Source: an uncultured Draconibacterium sp.
Lineage (GTDB): Bacteria; Bacteroidota; Bacteroidia; Bacteroidales; Prolixibacteraceae
DNA: 64,000 nucleotides
Reading direction: 5' to 3'
Assembly (NCBI RefSeq): GCF_963677155.1
Contig: NZ_OY781884.1
Span: 2,310,134-2,374,133 of the forward strand
Part shown: in pieces, positions 33,039-41,322 of the stretch
How the letters are laid out: each line of letters opens with the position of its first letter
How positions within the stretch are numbered: the first letter of the stretch is position 1
Program-made: the position numbers and the translations under genes
The notes under the pieces: generated by a model
Database searches by the model: none
What the model was told of the DNA's origin: nothing
Seen by the model: the letters and a program-made list of their open reading frames with translations, nothing else

Positions 33039-33731
33039 ATGAAGAATAAAGTATCCGTTCTGTTTATGCTTGCAGGTATTCTTTTCGCCACCTGCTTATT
33101 GATTTCCAACATTCTTGCTTCAAAAATTATGATGATTGGCCCGTGGTCAGCCCCGGCTGGAGTATTGATCTTTCCGCTGGCATACATCATTAACGATGTG
33201 CTGGTTGAAGTGTGGGGTTACCAAAAAACCCGCCTCATTATCTGGGCAGGATTTGGAGTGAATGTACTCGCTGTGTTATTTTTTACGCTTGCAATCAGTG
33301 TAAATGCCGCACCGTTCTGGGAAAACCAGGATGCCTTTGCAACCGTTTTGGGCAGTACCCCACGAATTGTAGCTGCCAGTATGCTGGCCTATCTCATAGG
33401 ATCTTTCCTGAATGCCTATGTTATGAGCAAGTTTAAAGTACTTACCAAAGGAAAAGGCTTTTCCATTCGGGCAGTTGTCTCAACGCTTGTTGGCGAAGGT
33501 GCCGACTCTGCCATCTTTATCACCATTGCTTTTGCCGGATTATTTCCGGTGAATGCCCTGCTTACCATGATTCTTACTCAGGCGATTATCAAAACCATGT
33601 ACGAAATTGCCGTGCTTCCATTAACCATTTGGGTGGTTGGCAAAGTTAAAAAACTGGAAGGTATTGACACTTACGATTACGAGGTTTCGTACAACCCGTT
33701 TAAACTGAAGTTTGAGGGACTGAAGGATTGA
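33039..33731 (+). CDS. yhhQ: queuosine precursor transporter, YhhQ family (230 aa)
   Basis: This inner-membrane carrier imports preQ0/preQ1-type deazapurines. Six or so helices are visible, starting VLFMLAGILFATCLLISNIL, with the family block MMIGPWSAPAGVLIFPLAYIINDVLVEVWGY split across helices 2-3 (PAGVLIFPLAYIINDVL), IGSFLNAYVMSK and a conserved VSTLVGEGADSAIF. Length is normal for the family. It is followed by queC and queF on the same strand, and its start lies directly behind the preQ1-I aptamer, so uptake is probably reduced when preQ1 is plentiful. Confidence 0.92.
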   Translation: MKNKVSVLFMLAGILFATCLLISNILASKIMMIGPWSAPAGVLIFPLAYIINDVLVEVWGYQKTRLIIWAGFGVNVLAVLFFTLAISVNAAPFWENQDAFATVLGSTPRIVAASMLAYLIGSFLNAYVMSKFKVLTKGKGFSIRAVVSTLVGEGADSAIFITIAFAGLFPVNALLTMILTQAIIKTMYEIAVLPLTIWVVGKVKKLEGIDTYDYEVSYNPFKLKFEGLKD

Positions 33732-33770
33732 TTTATGAATGCAAGAATGCTTTAATACACTTTAGGTAAA

Positions 33771-34448
33771 ATGACATTAACAGAAAATAAAAAAGCTTTA
33801 GTGGTTTTTTCGGGCGGACAGGATTCTACAACCTGCCTGTTCTGGGCAAAACAAAAGTTCGACGAAGTTTATGCTATAGCGTTTAACTATGGTCAGCGCC
33901 ACGCCATTGAACTGAAATCGGCAAAAGCTATTGCCCAAAAAGCCGGTGTACCTTTGCAGGTATTTCCGATGGATTTGATCGCACAACTCAGCCAGAATTC
34001 GCTAACCCACCACAGCATGCAGGTTGACCAACATAAACCGGAAGACACACCGCCCAACACGCTTGTGGAAGGCCGGAATATGTTGTTTTTAACTTACGCT
34101 GCCATTTTTGCCAAGGTAAATAACATACATCACCTTGTAACGGGTGTAGGACAGGCGGATTTTAGCGGTTATCCCGATTGCCGGAACGATTTTATCGTGT
34201 CGTTGAATAAAACGCTGAACCTGTCGATGGATTATCCGTATCAGATTCATACACCGCTGATGTGGAAGAACAAAAGCGAGATCTGGCAACTGGCCGATGA
34301 ACTGGGTGTTTTTGAACTGGTACAAAACGAAACCGTTACCTGCTACAACGGCGTTAAAGGAAAAGGGTGCGGGGAATGCCCGGCCTGTGAGCTGAGGAAT
34401 AAAGGACTACAGAACTATTTGAAGGAAAGAGAAGGATTGAATAAATAA
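33771..34448 (+). CDS. queC: 7-cyano-7-deazaguanine synthase QueC (225 aa)
   Basis: QueC converts 7-carboxy-7-deazaguanine, ATP and ammonia to preQ0. The PP-loop is [16 protein letters not shown] (residues 12-27). Downstream are the family motifs [39 protein letters not shown] and the zinc site [16 protein letters not shown] with four cysteines near the C-terminus. Length is normal. It lies 39 bases after the transporter and before queF; queD and queE are not in the window. Confidence 0.96.
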   Translation: MTLTENKKALVVFSGGQDSTTCLFWAKQKFDEVYAIAFNYGQRHAIELKSAKAIAQKAGVPLQVFPMDLIAQLSQNSLTHHSMQVDQHKPEDTPPNTLVEGRNMLFLTYAAIFAKVNNIHHLVTGVGQADFSGYPDCRNDFIVSLNKTLNLSMDYPYQIHTPLMWKNKSEIWQLADELGVFELVQNETVTCYNGVKGKGCGECPACELRNKGLQNYLKEREGLNK

Positions 34449-34452
34449 TACC

Positions 34453-34511
34453 TGTCATACTGAGCGGAGTCGAAGTGTGTTATTCAGTCTTCAACTCCGC
34501 TCAGTGTGACA
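34453..34511. repeat. imperfect inverted repeat, 23-bp arms, between queC and queF
   Basis: TGTCATACTGAGCGGAGTC... on the left pairs with ...GACTCCGCTCAGTGTGACA-like sequence on the right (23-base arms, two G-T-type differences) around a 13-base loop. It resembles dispersed hairpin elements built on TGAGCGGAGTCGAAG that occur in many Bacteroidota genomes. There is no T run, so termination is not certain. It covers the GTG at 34506 and supports ATG 34527 as the queF start. Confidence 0.8.
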
Positions 34512-34526
34512 ACAAATAACAAAACA

Positions 34527-34997
34527 ATGAGCGAATTAAAACACCTGGGAAACGAAACGAATTACGATTTTGACTATCGTCCTGATGTATTGGAGTCGTT
34601 TGATAACAAACACCCCGAGAATGATTATTGGGTAAAGTTTAACTGTCCCGAGTTTACCAGTTTGTGCCCCATTACCGGGCAGCCCGATTTTGCAACCATC
34701 TACCTCAGCTATATTCCTGATGAAAAGCTGGTGGAAAGCAAAAGCCTGAAGCTCTATTTGTTTAGCTTCCGCAACCATGGTGCTTTTCACGAAGATTGTA
34801 TCAACATCATTATGAAAGACCTGATCGCTTTAATGAATCCAAAGTATATTGAAGTGTGGGGGAAGTTTCTACCGCGTGGCGGCATTAGCATCGATCCCTT
34901 CTCAAACTATGGAAAACCGGGGACTAAATACGAAGAAATGGCCTGGTTTCGGATGCAGAATCATGATTTAAATCCCGAGCGGATTGATAACCGGTAA
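34527..34997 (+). CDS. queF: NADPH-dependent 7-cyano-7-deazaguanine reductase QueF (156 aa)
   Basis: QueF reduces the nitrile of preQ0 to preQ1. It is the short, single-domain form. The thioimide-forming Cys lies in [18 protein letters not shown], the QueF substrate motif in [16 protein letters not shown], and [13 protein letters not shown] and the C-terminal [14 protein letters not shown] follow. The start at ATG 34527 ([10 protein letters not shown]) avoids the inverted repeat. The last 204 coding bases are duplicated in diverged form at 37445-37648. It ends the transporter-queC-queF set. Confidence 0.95.
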   Translation: MSELKHLGNETNYDFDYRPDVLESFDNKHPENDYWVKFNCPEFTSLCPITGQPDFATIYLSYIPDEKLVESKSLKLYLFSFRNHGAFHEDCINIIMKDLIALMNPKYIEVWGKFLPRGGISIDPFSNYGKPGTKYEEMAWFRMQNHDLNPERIDNR

Positions 34998-35356
34998 CCT
35001 GTTAAACACGAAAACACTATGTCTGGAAATCAGACTTCGACATTTCTCATTAGTAGTAACCGGGATATGAATACCTCCGGCTCACTTCCATTTCTTTTAA
35101 AAGATGAATTTCTGAAATTAACCTAATTTGTTAACCAATTCTATTAGACGAAAGAACCAAAACAAGAACCAGTGTAAAATTAGCAACCTTTACAATAGGT
35201 TATACATCCTTAACAAACTTGTGGAAACAGAATTAATTTTTCAATATAGTAGCTGATAATCTTTCTACTTAAAGAGGTAACTTAGTAACCTCTGAATGAA
35301 TGTACAAGGTGGCTGGATCTCTTGAGGGATAGTTCAAAGGACTATTGTTGCCTTTT
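34998..35356. other. intergenic region between queF and the inserted 551-aa gene
   Basis: These 359 bases contain no gene. The first about 20 bases after queF (CCTGTTAAACAC...) match those after the truncated queF copy at 37649, then similarity stops, marking one edge of foreign DNA. Near 35330 GGATAGT/ACTAT can form a hairpin 3' of the minus-strand gene; it could act as a weak terminator. Confidence 0.6.
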
Positions 35357-37012
35357 TCAGTCATTTATTGCACTCTTAACCCCATTTTCCTTTAAAATAT
35401 AAAAAGAATACCCAAATTGAAACTGAGAAAAATTATTTTCCCAATCTGCCCATTCATGAATAAACCTATACCTTGTGAATAGCTTACCTCTGTTAGAAAT
35501 ATCGACCTTCAAATTCAGCTCTACTGTATTAAAAAAGTTATGAGCAGATTGATCTTCACTTTTATAACTAATAAGATCCAAATCATTATTTAATATATAA
35601 AGCCAGGAAATGCGATCTTTTATAGAAAAACGAACTCGTCTTTCAGGAGTGAAATGAAATCCAAAGTCTATTGGTAATTCTAAATTATTGGCATAAAATT
35701 CATCGGCCGTTTCTGTTGAATCACTTTTGAGCCCAGTTCTTCCAAAAAGAAAACCAGCATCAATATTGAAATCAAATTTGGAATTTTGATTCTCATAATA
35801 CAACAGGTTTAACATTGCACCAACTGAATAATTTCTATTTTGTAGTATAGATAAAGGGGTATAAGAATATATACCAGTATTATCGGGTCCAGAGAAAGGA
35901 GGTAGAAAACGATTATCTGATTCAATTTTTGAATAAGTAAAAACAGCATCAATATATTGAATGAATCCAATTCCTCCTCTATATCTGGGCCATAAGTCGA
36001 ACCTTCCGGTATTAATGTTGAATCTTTTGTCAAATTCAATCTGAATAATTCCGTTAGGATTTGATTCATCTATTAAACCTAGCAAGTCCGTATAAATTCT
36101 GGCCTCAAATAATTTTGAAGTTTCAACTCTATACAATTTATGTTCTCTATTTGATTGATTTAGTGTTATTGAAATTGACTCTGGACTAACATCATTCGCA
36201 TTAACATCAACAGTTTTAACATATCTAATTACATCTCCAACATTTAGCTTTAAGAGTTTCTTGTTCTTTCTTGACACATATTGTTTATCCCTCTCTTTAT
36301 TGATAGCGTTGGTACACCAAAAATCTTGAATTTCTTTTACCGTAAATTCATCATATTCATCATCAGAGAACAAATTATTCTTGCCTAATTTTTGAATATT
36401 TCTGCTGGAACTTATACCGATAGAGTACTTGTTATTAAAACTAACTGGTACATTCCTATTTTTTGTTTTCAGGTTTCCAGACACTTGAATTTTTTCAATG
36501 AAACCTTCATAAAAGGAGAGCTCTGCTTTTGGGTCAAAAAGTTGTCCAACTAAAGTATCTTTATCACCCTTATCACCATCCAAATAAACTTTAATAGAAT
36601 CCTTCAAGAAAATTGTTGCAACCTGCGGTTTTTCTTCTTCAGTACGATAATATAAAACTATCTCTGCATAAAGGGTTGCAATATAATTATCAATTATGAA
36701 ATCGCTTTTTATTTTTCTCGCAGCTAAAGTGCCTAAAACAGCTTTAATTGATGCATTAAGTTTTGGCTTGAAGCTATTCAAGTTAAGAGGTCTTAGCTTG
36801 AATGTGTCGATATTACCAGAATAGCTGACATAAAATTGATAAAAATTATCATCATCAATTTCAGAGGTTAGGACAACATCAAGATCAGAGATTTTATTTT
36901 CTATGGAATCATCCAAGTAAGTTAATACCATTTCTGTGGGAAGAGACCATTTCTGTGCGCTTAAACCAAATGCTAAAAGCATTAAAATTATTGGGATTAC
37001 TATTTTCTTCAT
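35357..37012 (-). CDS. hypothetical secreted, beta-rich outer-membrane-type protein (551 aa), foreign insert
   Basis: I recognise no family. Residues 1-19 are a signal peptide (IVIPIILMLLAFGLSAQ). The first about 330 residues alternate short strands and Lys/Asn/Asp-rich loops. The C-terminal about 200 residues look like a beta-barrel, with alternating aromatic strands (FGFHFTPERRVRFSIKDRISW; LFTRYRFIHEW; FSQFQFGYSFYILKEN), although the end differs from the usual terminal Phe. It lies alone, on the minus strand, between intact queF and truncated second alleles of its neighbours, and it is visibly more AT-rich than queC/queF. It therefore appears to have arrived by recombination. The role is unknown. 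Confidence 0.7.
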   Translation of the reverse strand: MKKIVIPIILMLLAFGLSAQKWSLPTEMVLTYLDDSIENKISDLDVVLTSEIDDDNFYQFYVSYSGNIDTFKLRPLNLNSFKPKLNASIKAVLGTLAARKIKSDFIIDNYIATLYAEIVLYYRTEEEKPQVATIFLKDSIKVYLDGDKGDKDTLVGQLFDPKAELSFYEGFIEKIQVSGNLKTKNRNVPVSFNNKYSIGISSSRNIQKLGKNNLFSDDEYDEFTVKEIQDFWCTNAINKERDKQYVSRKNKKLLKLNVGDVIRYVKTVDVNANDVSPESISITLNQSNREHKLYRVETSKLFEARIYTDLLGLIDESNPNGIIQIEFDKRFNINTGRFDLWPRYRGGIGFIQYIDAVFTYSKIESDNRFLPPFSGPDNTGIYSYTPLSILQNRNYSVGAMLNLLYYENQNSKFDFNIDAGFLFGRTGLKSDSTETADEFYANNLELPIDFGFHFTPERRVRFSIKDRISWLYILNNDLDLISYKSEDQSAHNFFNTVELNLKVDISNRGKLFTRYRFIHEWADWENNFSQFQFGYSFYILKENGVKSAIND

Positions 37013-37203
37013 AATATGTGGTTATGTTATAAGTAATTAACGAATACAATATATAACTATCTTTTAATATTTATAGGGTTTAAGCCATAGATATTGTTGA
37101 TGTAATTACCAATTCATTACTAATTATTATATCTATGTAAAGTAAGATCTGGTTTATCTATTTTTACTTTACTTTCCAACACAATGTTTGTACAGAAAAA
37201 CCA

Positions 37204-37276
37204 TTAGATTTCAACCTTAGCTATTTCATTCAACCACTTTTGTTTCTCTTCATCTGAAAGGAAACTGACTTTAAAA
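37204..37276 (-). pseudogene. truncated second allele of the adenine deaminase gene (3' end only)
   Basis: The minus strand encodes [13 protein letters not shown] then LNEIAKVEI and a stop. This aligns without gaps to the last 22 residues of the intact deaminase at 37809, with three amino-acid changes and about 15% base differences. Nothing upstream of this tail is similar. It is one half of the duplicated queF/deaminase junction. Confidence 0.85.
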
Positions 37277-37444
37277 GAAAATCAAGAAACTCCCCTTATA
37301 GACATGCTTCAGGCCTAACAAGCGTCAAACAGACTTGATCTCTTTACATTCTCTACATTTATTTTCTTAACGCTTTTTCCCGAAGGCGGACCTGAAGGCA
37401 CATTTTGTGCGGGCTCGTCAAAAATCCGTCAATCGGGTTAATTG

Positions 37445-37648
37445 GATTGTATCAATATTATTATGAAAGACCTGATTGCTTTAATGAATCCAAAGTATAT
37501 TGAAGTGTGGGGAAAATTTCTGCCACGTGGCGGCCTTAGCATCGATCCCTTCTCAAACTATGGAAAACCGGGGACTAAATACGAAGAGATGGCCTGGTTT
37601 CGGATGCAGAATCATGATTTGAATCCCGAGCGGATTGATAATCGGTAA
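37445..37648 (+). pseudogene. truncated second allele of queF (3' end only)
   Basis: These 204 bases align without gaps to the last 204 of queF (34794-34997). About eleven bases differ; ten changes are silent and one is Ile to Leu. The preceding sequence is unrelated, so the copy lacks the catalytic N-terminal half; the in-frame TTG at 37442 is not a credible start. The similarity continues about 20 bases past the stop. The mostly silent divergence shows the copy evolved as a working gene elsewhere before it was truncated here. Confidence 0.92.
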
Positions 37649-37808
37649 CCTGTTAAACACAAAAACACAAAGTTTTTACCCCTAAATCCCCTGAAGGGGA
37701 CTTGAATGATGAATATCGATTAACGATTTTTGAATATTGATCGTTATGAAAGCCCGAACAAGTTCTGATGTACTTCGACCTTCGTAATTCGTTAATCATC
37801 ATTCATTA

Positions 37809-38822
37809 TTAGATTTCCAGTTTAGCAATCTCACTCAGCCACTTTTGTTTCTCTTCATCCGAAAGGAAACTCGCTTTAAACGAATTAGCTGCAAGCTTTA
37901 TAATATCTTCGTTGGAGAGATCAAGTGCTTCAGCAACAGCAAGGAAATTCGCATTCATATAACCACCAAAATACGCCGGATCATCGGAATTTACTGTGGC
38001 AACAATATTGTGATCCAGTATCTTTTTTAAAGGGTGATCAACCATATCATTCACCACTTTCAGCTTGAGGTTCGACAGTGGACAAACCGTTAACGGCATC
38101 TCAATACGCGCCAATTCATCCAGTAATTCTGCATCGTCAATCGAACGCACACCATGATCGATACGAGACACTTTAAGCATATTTATTGTATCCCAAATGT
38201 TTTGTGCCGGTCCTTCTTCGCCGGCATGTGCCACCGTTAAAAATCCTTCTGCACGTACCATTTCAAACACCTTTTTAAACTTGGCCGGTGGATGCCCATT
38301 TTCGCTGGAATCGAGCCCATAAGCCGTAAACAACTCGCCAAACTGCAACGACTCTTTAAAGGTTTTTATGGCATCTTCCTCGCTCAGATGGCGTAAAAAA
38401 TTTGGAATCAACCGGTAAGTTATGCCCCATTCATCGCGGGCATCTTTACAGGCCTGCAAAATACCGTTAATTACATTTTCGAACGGAACACCTCGCTCGG
38501 TATGTGTTTGCGGATCGAAAAATATTTCGGTGTGTACCACCTTTTCTTCGTAGCACTTTTTAAGATAAGCCTTTGTGAGATCGTAAAAATCCTGCTCGTA
38601 AAGCAAAACATAGGCTCCGGCATAATACAAATCCAGAAATTCCTGTAGATTATTAAACTGGTAGGCTGCACGCAGCTCATCAACCGACTTATATTTTAAC
38701 CGGATATCGTTTCGCTCGGCAATAGCAAACATCAGTTCCGGCTCAAAAGTGCCTTCAATATGTACATGTAATTCGGCTTTGGGGATCGAATTTATTAACT
38801 CAACTTGTTTTCTCAATGTCAT
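37809..38822 (-). CDS. adenine deaminase (adenosine-deaminase-like family, Aah1 type) (337 aa)
   Basis: The TIM-barrel zinc enzyme deaminates adenine to hypoxanthine. The zinc HxH lies in [16 protein letters not shown], and further catalytic residues are in [27 protein letters not shown] and [12 protein letters not shown]. The combination [28 protein letters not shown] and [11 protein letters not shown] is typical of the adenine-specific branch rather than classical adenosine deaminase; the exact substrate remains a prediction. Length is normal. It converges on the queF side, and its 3' end is duplicated at 37204-37276. Confidence 0.88.
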   Translation of the reverse strand: MTLRKQVELINSIPKAELHVHIEGTFEPELMFAIAERNDIRLKYKSVDELRAAYQFNNLQEFLDLYYAGAYVLLYEQDFYDLTKAYLKKCYEEKVVHTEIFFDPQTHTERGVPFENVINGILQACKDARDEWGITYRLIPNFLRHLSEEDAIKTFKESLQFGELFTAYGLDSSENGHPPAKFKKVFEMVRAEGFLTVAHAGEEGPAQNIWDTINMLKVSRIDHGVRSIDDAELLDELARIEMPLTVCPLSNLKLKVVNDMVDHPLKKILDHNIVATVNSDDPAYFGGYMNANFLAVAEALDLSNEDIIKLAANSFKASFLSDEEKQKWLSEIAKLEI

Positions 38823-38938
38823 TCTTTTTTCTTTCGTTCAAATATACATAGTGATTACAATTCCACAAATGAAAAAAGGTTGTTATACAGCGTTTATCTA
38901 TGACGTTTCAGAGAGAACCATTAAGAAAAAAACTTTGC

Positions 38939-38962
38939 CTCTGTGTAACTTTGTGTATTCTC
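38939..38962 (+). repeat. 24-bp direct repeat, left copy, flanking the GxxExxY gene
   Basis: The sequence starts CTCTGTGTAACTTTGTG and is repeated exactly, in the same direction, at 39471-39494. It is built of a loose 10-11 base period (CTCTGTGAAA ...), which continues to 38980. The two copies bracket only the GxxExxY gene. Confidence 0.85.
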
Positions 38963-39031
38963 TGTGAAACTCTGTGAAATTTTCTATAAATTAAAACAAA
39001 CATATAAGCAATCTCACGAATACTTATAATC

Positions 39032-39403
39032 ATGATAGAAAATGAAATCTCAAAGACAATTATCGGCTGTGCAATAAACGTACATAAACAATTAGGCCCG
39101 GGATTACTTGAGTCTGCTTATCAAGAATGTTTATTTTACGAATTACAACAAAAAGGACTGAAGGTAAGAAAAGAAGTACCTATGCCGATAGTTTACAAGG
39201 AAGTGAAGTTAAATCATGGTTACCGAATTGATCTGCTGGTGGAAAATAAAGTCGTTATTGAATTAAAAACAGTGGAGGAACTCAATGAAGTTCACACTGC
39301 ACAGGTACTCACCTATTTAAAATTGGGTAGCTATCGCCTTGGATTACTTCTGAACTTTAATGTTACCATGCTTAAAAGTGGCATCAAAAGAATTATAAAT
39401 TAA
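39032..39403 (+). CDS. GxxExxY-family protein (123 aa)
   Basis: The family is named for its motif, seen here as GPGLLESAYQE (G-LL-E-SA-Y). Other conserved parts are KTIIGCAINVHKQLG, LKVRKEVPMPIVYK, YRIDLLVENKVVIELKTVEEL with a D...E-x-K arrangement, and a C-terminal KSGIKRIIN. The D/E-x-K pattern suggests a PD-(D/E)xK nuclease-like fold, but no activity is established. These genes occur in many copies, often in repeat-rich intergenic regions of Bacteroidota. Here exact 24-bp direct repeats lie on both sides (38939 and 39471). Confidence 0.88.
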   Translation: MIENEISKTIIGCAINVHKQLGPGLLESAYQECLFYELQQKGLKVRKEVPMPIVYKEVKLNHGYRIDLLVENKVVIELKTVEELNEVHTAQVLTYLKLGSYRLGLLLNFNVTMLKSGIKRIIN

Positions 39404-39470
39404 TCTTTAAGAAGTTATTCCACAAAGCTTCTCAAAGGACCGCAAAGAAACACAAAGACTGTGAAATTAT

Positions 39471-39494
39471 CTCTGTGTAACTTTGTGTATTCTC
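39471..39494 (+). repeat. 24-bp direct repeat, right copy, flanking the GxxExxY gene
   Basis: This is an exact copy of 38939-38962 in the same orientation, 532 bases downstream. The following bases (CGTGTAACTAAGTGG) keep the same loose period but diverge from the left copy. Confidence 0.85.
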
Positions 39495-39603
39495 CGTGTA
39501 ACTAAGTGGTATAAAAAACATATATAATTCCCAAAAATCACCAACGGGAATGAAAGTAATGCTATTTTCCGCTAACTCTCCCTCATTCCCTCTCTTCTCA
39601 AAG

Positions 39604-41031
39604 CTACCCTTTATACACATCTTTTAAGAACTTCATTGCGACAAGGTATCCCTCATATTTAGTATTAAAGGTATCAAGTCCATTTTTCATTGATATGTAG
39701 CCTGGTGGGCCATGAGACTTATATCCGCTCCAGCCACTAAGCCGGGCTATTGCCCATGCACACCATGCTAAACTTCTGGAGGGATATGGGTTTTGTTGTT
39801 TTTTCGTTTTTCCTTCTATTTCATTTTTTAGTAATAACTCTATAAACTCTATTTGCTGTTGGTTAAATATCAGTTCAGCGTTTAATGCTTCTTTCTTGTT
39901 GAGCGATAATTTAAGCACCATTATTGTTAATGCAACCTGAAGTGCCATAACAACCTGTTTCTTTAATGCAGCACCGGTTTCAAGCTGTGAGGCTTCAAGC
40001 TCAAAGCCTTTACTTTTCATTATTCTGAAGAGTTCTTCAATAAACCACCTGTTACCGTACCACTCCAAACATTTCATTGCATGGTCAACCTCTGTTATTG
40101 GGTGCGTAGTCAATAACCTCCAAACTATTGGAGATTCTGCTCTGGGCACTGTCTTTGGCTGTTCACGGGCTTCAATAGCCCATAATTCAACATATTCAGG
40201 AAGATTCTTATCATGTAGTTTTTCTGGCCTTTTTATTTTAAGCTTTACATATTTTAAGGACATTTTTGCTGTCCGGGCTTTTCGTTTTTTATTTCCTTTA
40301 ATTTCTAAATCGTAAACAGCTTTTTGTTCCTGTTGCGATAACTTTTCATAAAGTTTCACATCCTCTCCTGCCAATTTTCGGTTTATTCTTGAACGCACGA
40401 GCAAGTGTGTGCGTTCTTCTGGGATAAGGACAAACTCACTAAAAATATCAGACTCCCTGTCTCCGATAACAGTTAACATTGGTGCTTTGTCTAAAACAGA
40501 TTTTGTTTTTCGGGCGCTTTCAATCCAGCGGTATGATTCCTTTTCTGTGATATCTTGTTTCCAATAACTTCGTTCAAATTTATCTTGTTTGTCCCAGTTG
40601 CGGTTCCACAAATCAATGCTTGACAAGCCGATAGGCAGTTTATCCTTTTCGTTTATCACCAACATCGGATGGCAAAAGAAACCTGCATTATCATTTTTTG
40701 TTACCGGACCAATATCCTTGTCCTTTTTCCCAATCCGTTGTAGGTGGCTGGTAAAGTTAAACTCTGTTGTATCCTGGATACAAAGAAGATGAGTAGAACC
40801 TTGGTTGGCTTTACAATTAGAAACTACACCTTCTGTTAATTCAAAATGGCTGAAACTATTATTCCCAAACATACGATATGCTCCTATCTTTTCGGTATTC
40901 GTTGTACAAAATTTATTGACAGTAACTTTACCGAAGGTAAGCATATCTGACATAATTTTATTGGCTCGTTTTTCGATTCGGATATCTGGGAGAAATCCAT
41001 CGAAGAACCTCTTAAACTCTCTGACTATCAC
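39604..41031 (-). CDS. IS4-family (Tn5/IS50-like) transposase (475 aa)
   Basis: This is a DDE transposase. The three acidic residues lie in LCIQDTTEFNF (first Asp), VIGDRESDIFSEF (second Asp) and WFIEELFRIMKSKGFELE (Glu with the IS4 Y-x2-R-x3-E-x6-K-like pattern). An N-terminal DNA-binding region precedes them (FGKVTVNKFCTTNTEK), and the C-terminus matches Tn5-type proteins (ARLSGWSGYKS; GPPGYISMKNGL). The length is typical. The TAG stop is formed by the last three bases of the element's inverted repeat. The frame is undamaged, so it is probably active. Confidence 0.95.
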   Translation of the reverse strand: MIVREFKRFFDGFLPDIRIEKRANKIMSDMLTFGKVTVNKFCTTNTEKIGAYRMFGNNSFSHFELTEGVVSNCKANQGSTHLLCIQDTTEFNFTSHLQRIGKKDKDIGPVTKNDNAGFFCHPMLVINEKDKLPIGLSSIDLWNRNWDKQDKFERSYWKQDITEKESYRWIESARKTKSVLDKAPMLTVIGDRESDIFSEFVLIPEERTHLLVRSRINRKLAGEDVKLYEKLSQQEQKAVYDLEIKGNKKRKARTAKMSLKYVKLKIKRPEKLHDKNLPEYVELWAIEAREQPKTVPRAESPIVWRLLTTHPITEVDHAMKCLEWYGNRWFIEELFRIMKSKGFELEASQLETGAALKKQVVMALQVALTIMVLKLSLNKKEALNAELIFNQQQIEFIELLLKNEIEGKTKKQQNPYPSRSLAWCAWAIARLSGWSGYKSHGPPGYISMKNGLDTFNTKYEGYLVAMKFLKDVYKG

Positions 41032-41168
41032 GACTTTAAGATAGTGATAATTGTCAGAGCCTGCAAGATTAAAGCACTGTATTACTGATAGTTAGGCAAT
41101 GTTTTATCAACAATAAAATGTTAGCTCAACAATAAATCAAAGAACGTATATTTGTGTATAAAGGGTAG
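39604..41168 (-). mobile_element. complete IS4-type insertion sequence, 1565 bp
   Basis: The ends are a perfect 16-bp inverted repeat: CTACCCTTTATACACA (39604-39619) and its complement at 41153-41168. Directly outside them is the 10-bp duplication CTTCTCAAAG (39594-39603 and 41169-41178), within the 9-12 range usual for IS4. One long transposase gene fills the element, and its stop codon is inside the left repeat. Removing the IS restores CCCTCTC-N8-GAGAGGG, so it entered the loop of a small hairpin. Everything needed for movement looks intact. Confidence 0.95.
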
Positions 41169-41265
41169 CTTCTCAAAGAGAGGGACGATTGTGTAGAAGG
41201 CACAATCAGGGTGAGTCTATAAAATATGAAGCAAATTTTCCTATTAAATGTTATTCGACTTTCAA

Positions 41266-41302
41266 CAAAAAAAACAGACCCGAAATGAGCCTGCTTTTTA
41301 CA
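41266..41302 (-). terminator. probable terminator of the sugar-oxidoreductase gene
   Basis: On the minus strand AGCAGGCTCATTTCGGGTCTG can form a short stem with G-T pairs, followed by a run of T (the AAAAAAA at 41266-41273 on the plus strand). It lies about 20 bases after the stop at 41323. Confidence 0.6.
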
Positions 41303-41322
41303 TCTATTTGGTATTTATCTTT

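Noticed and set aside
37442..37648. Independent 68-aa gene starting at TTG 37442
   Set aside because: It is the 3' end of a second queF allele without the catalytic Cys region.
38939..41178. Composite transposon made of the IS and the GxxExxY gene
   Set aside because: Only one IS copy is present, with its own target duplication; the GxxExxY gene lies outside it.
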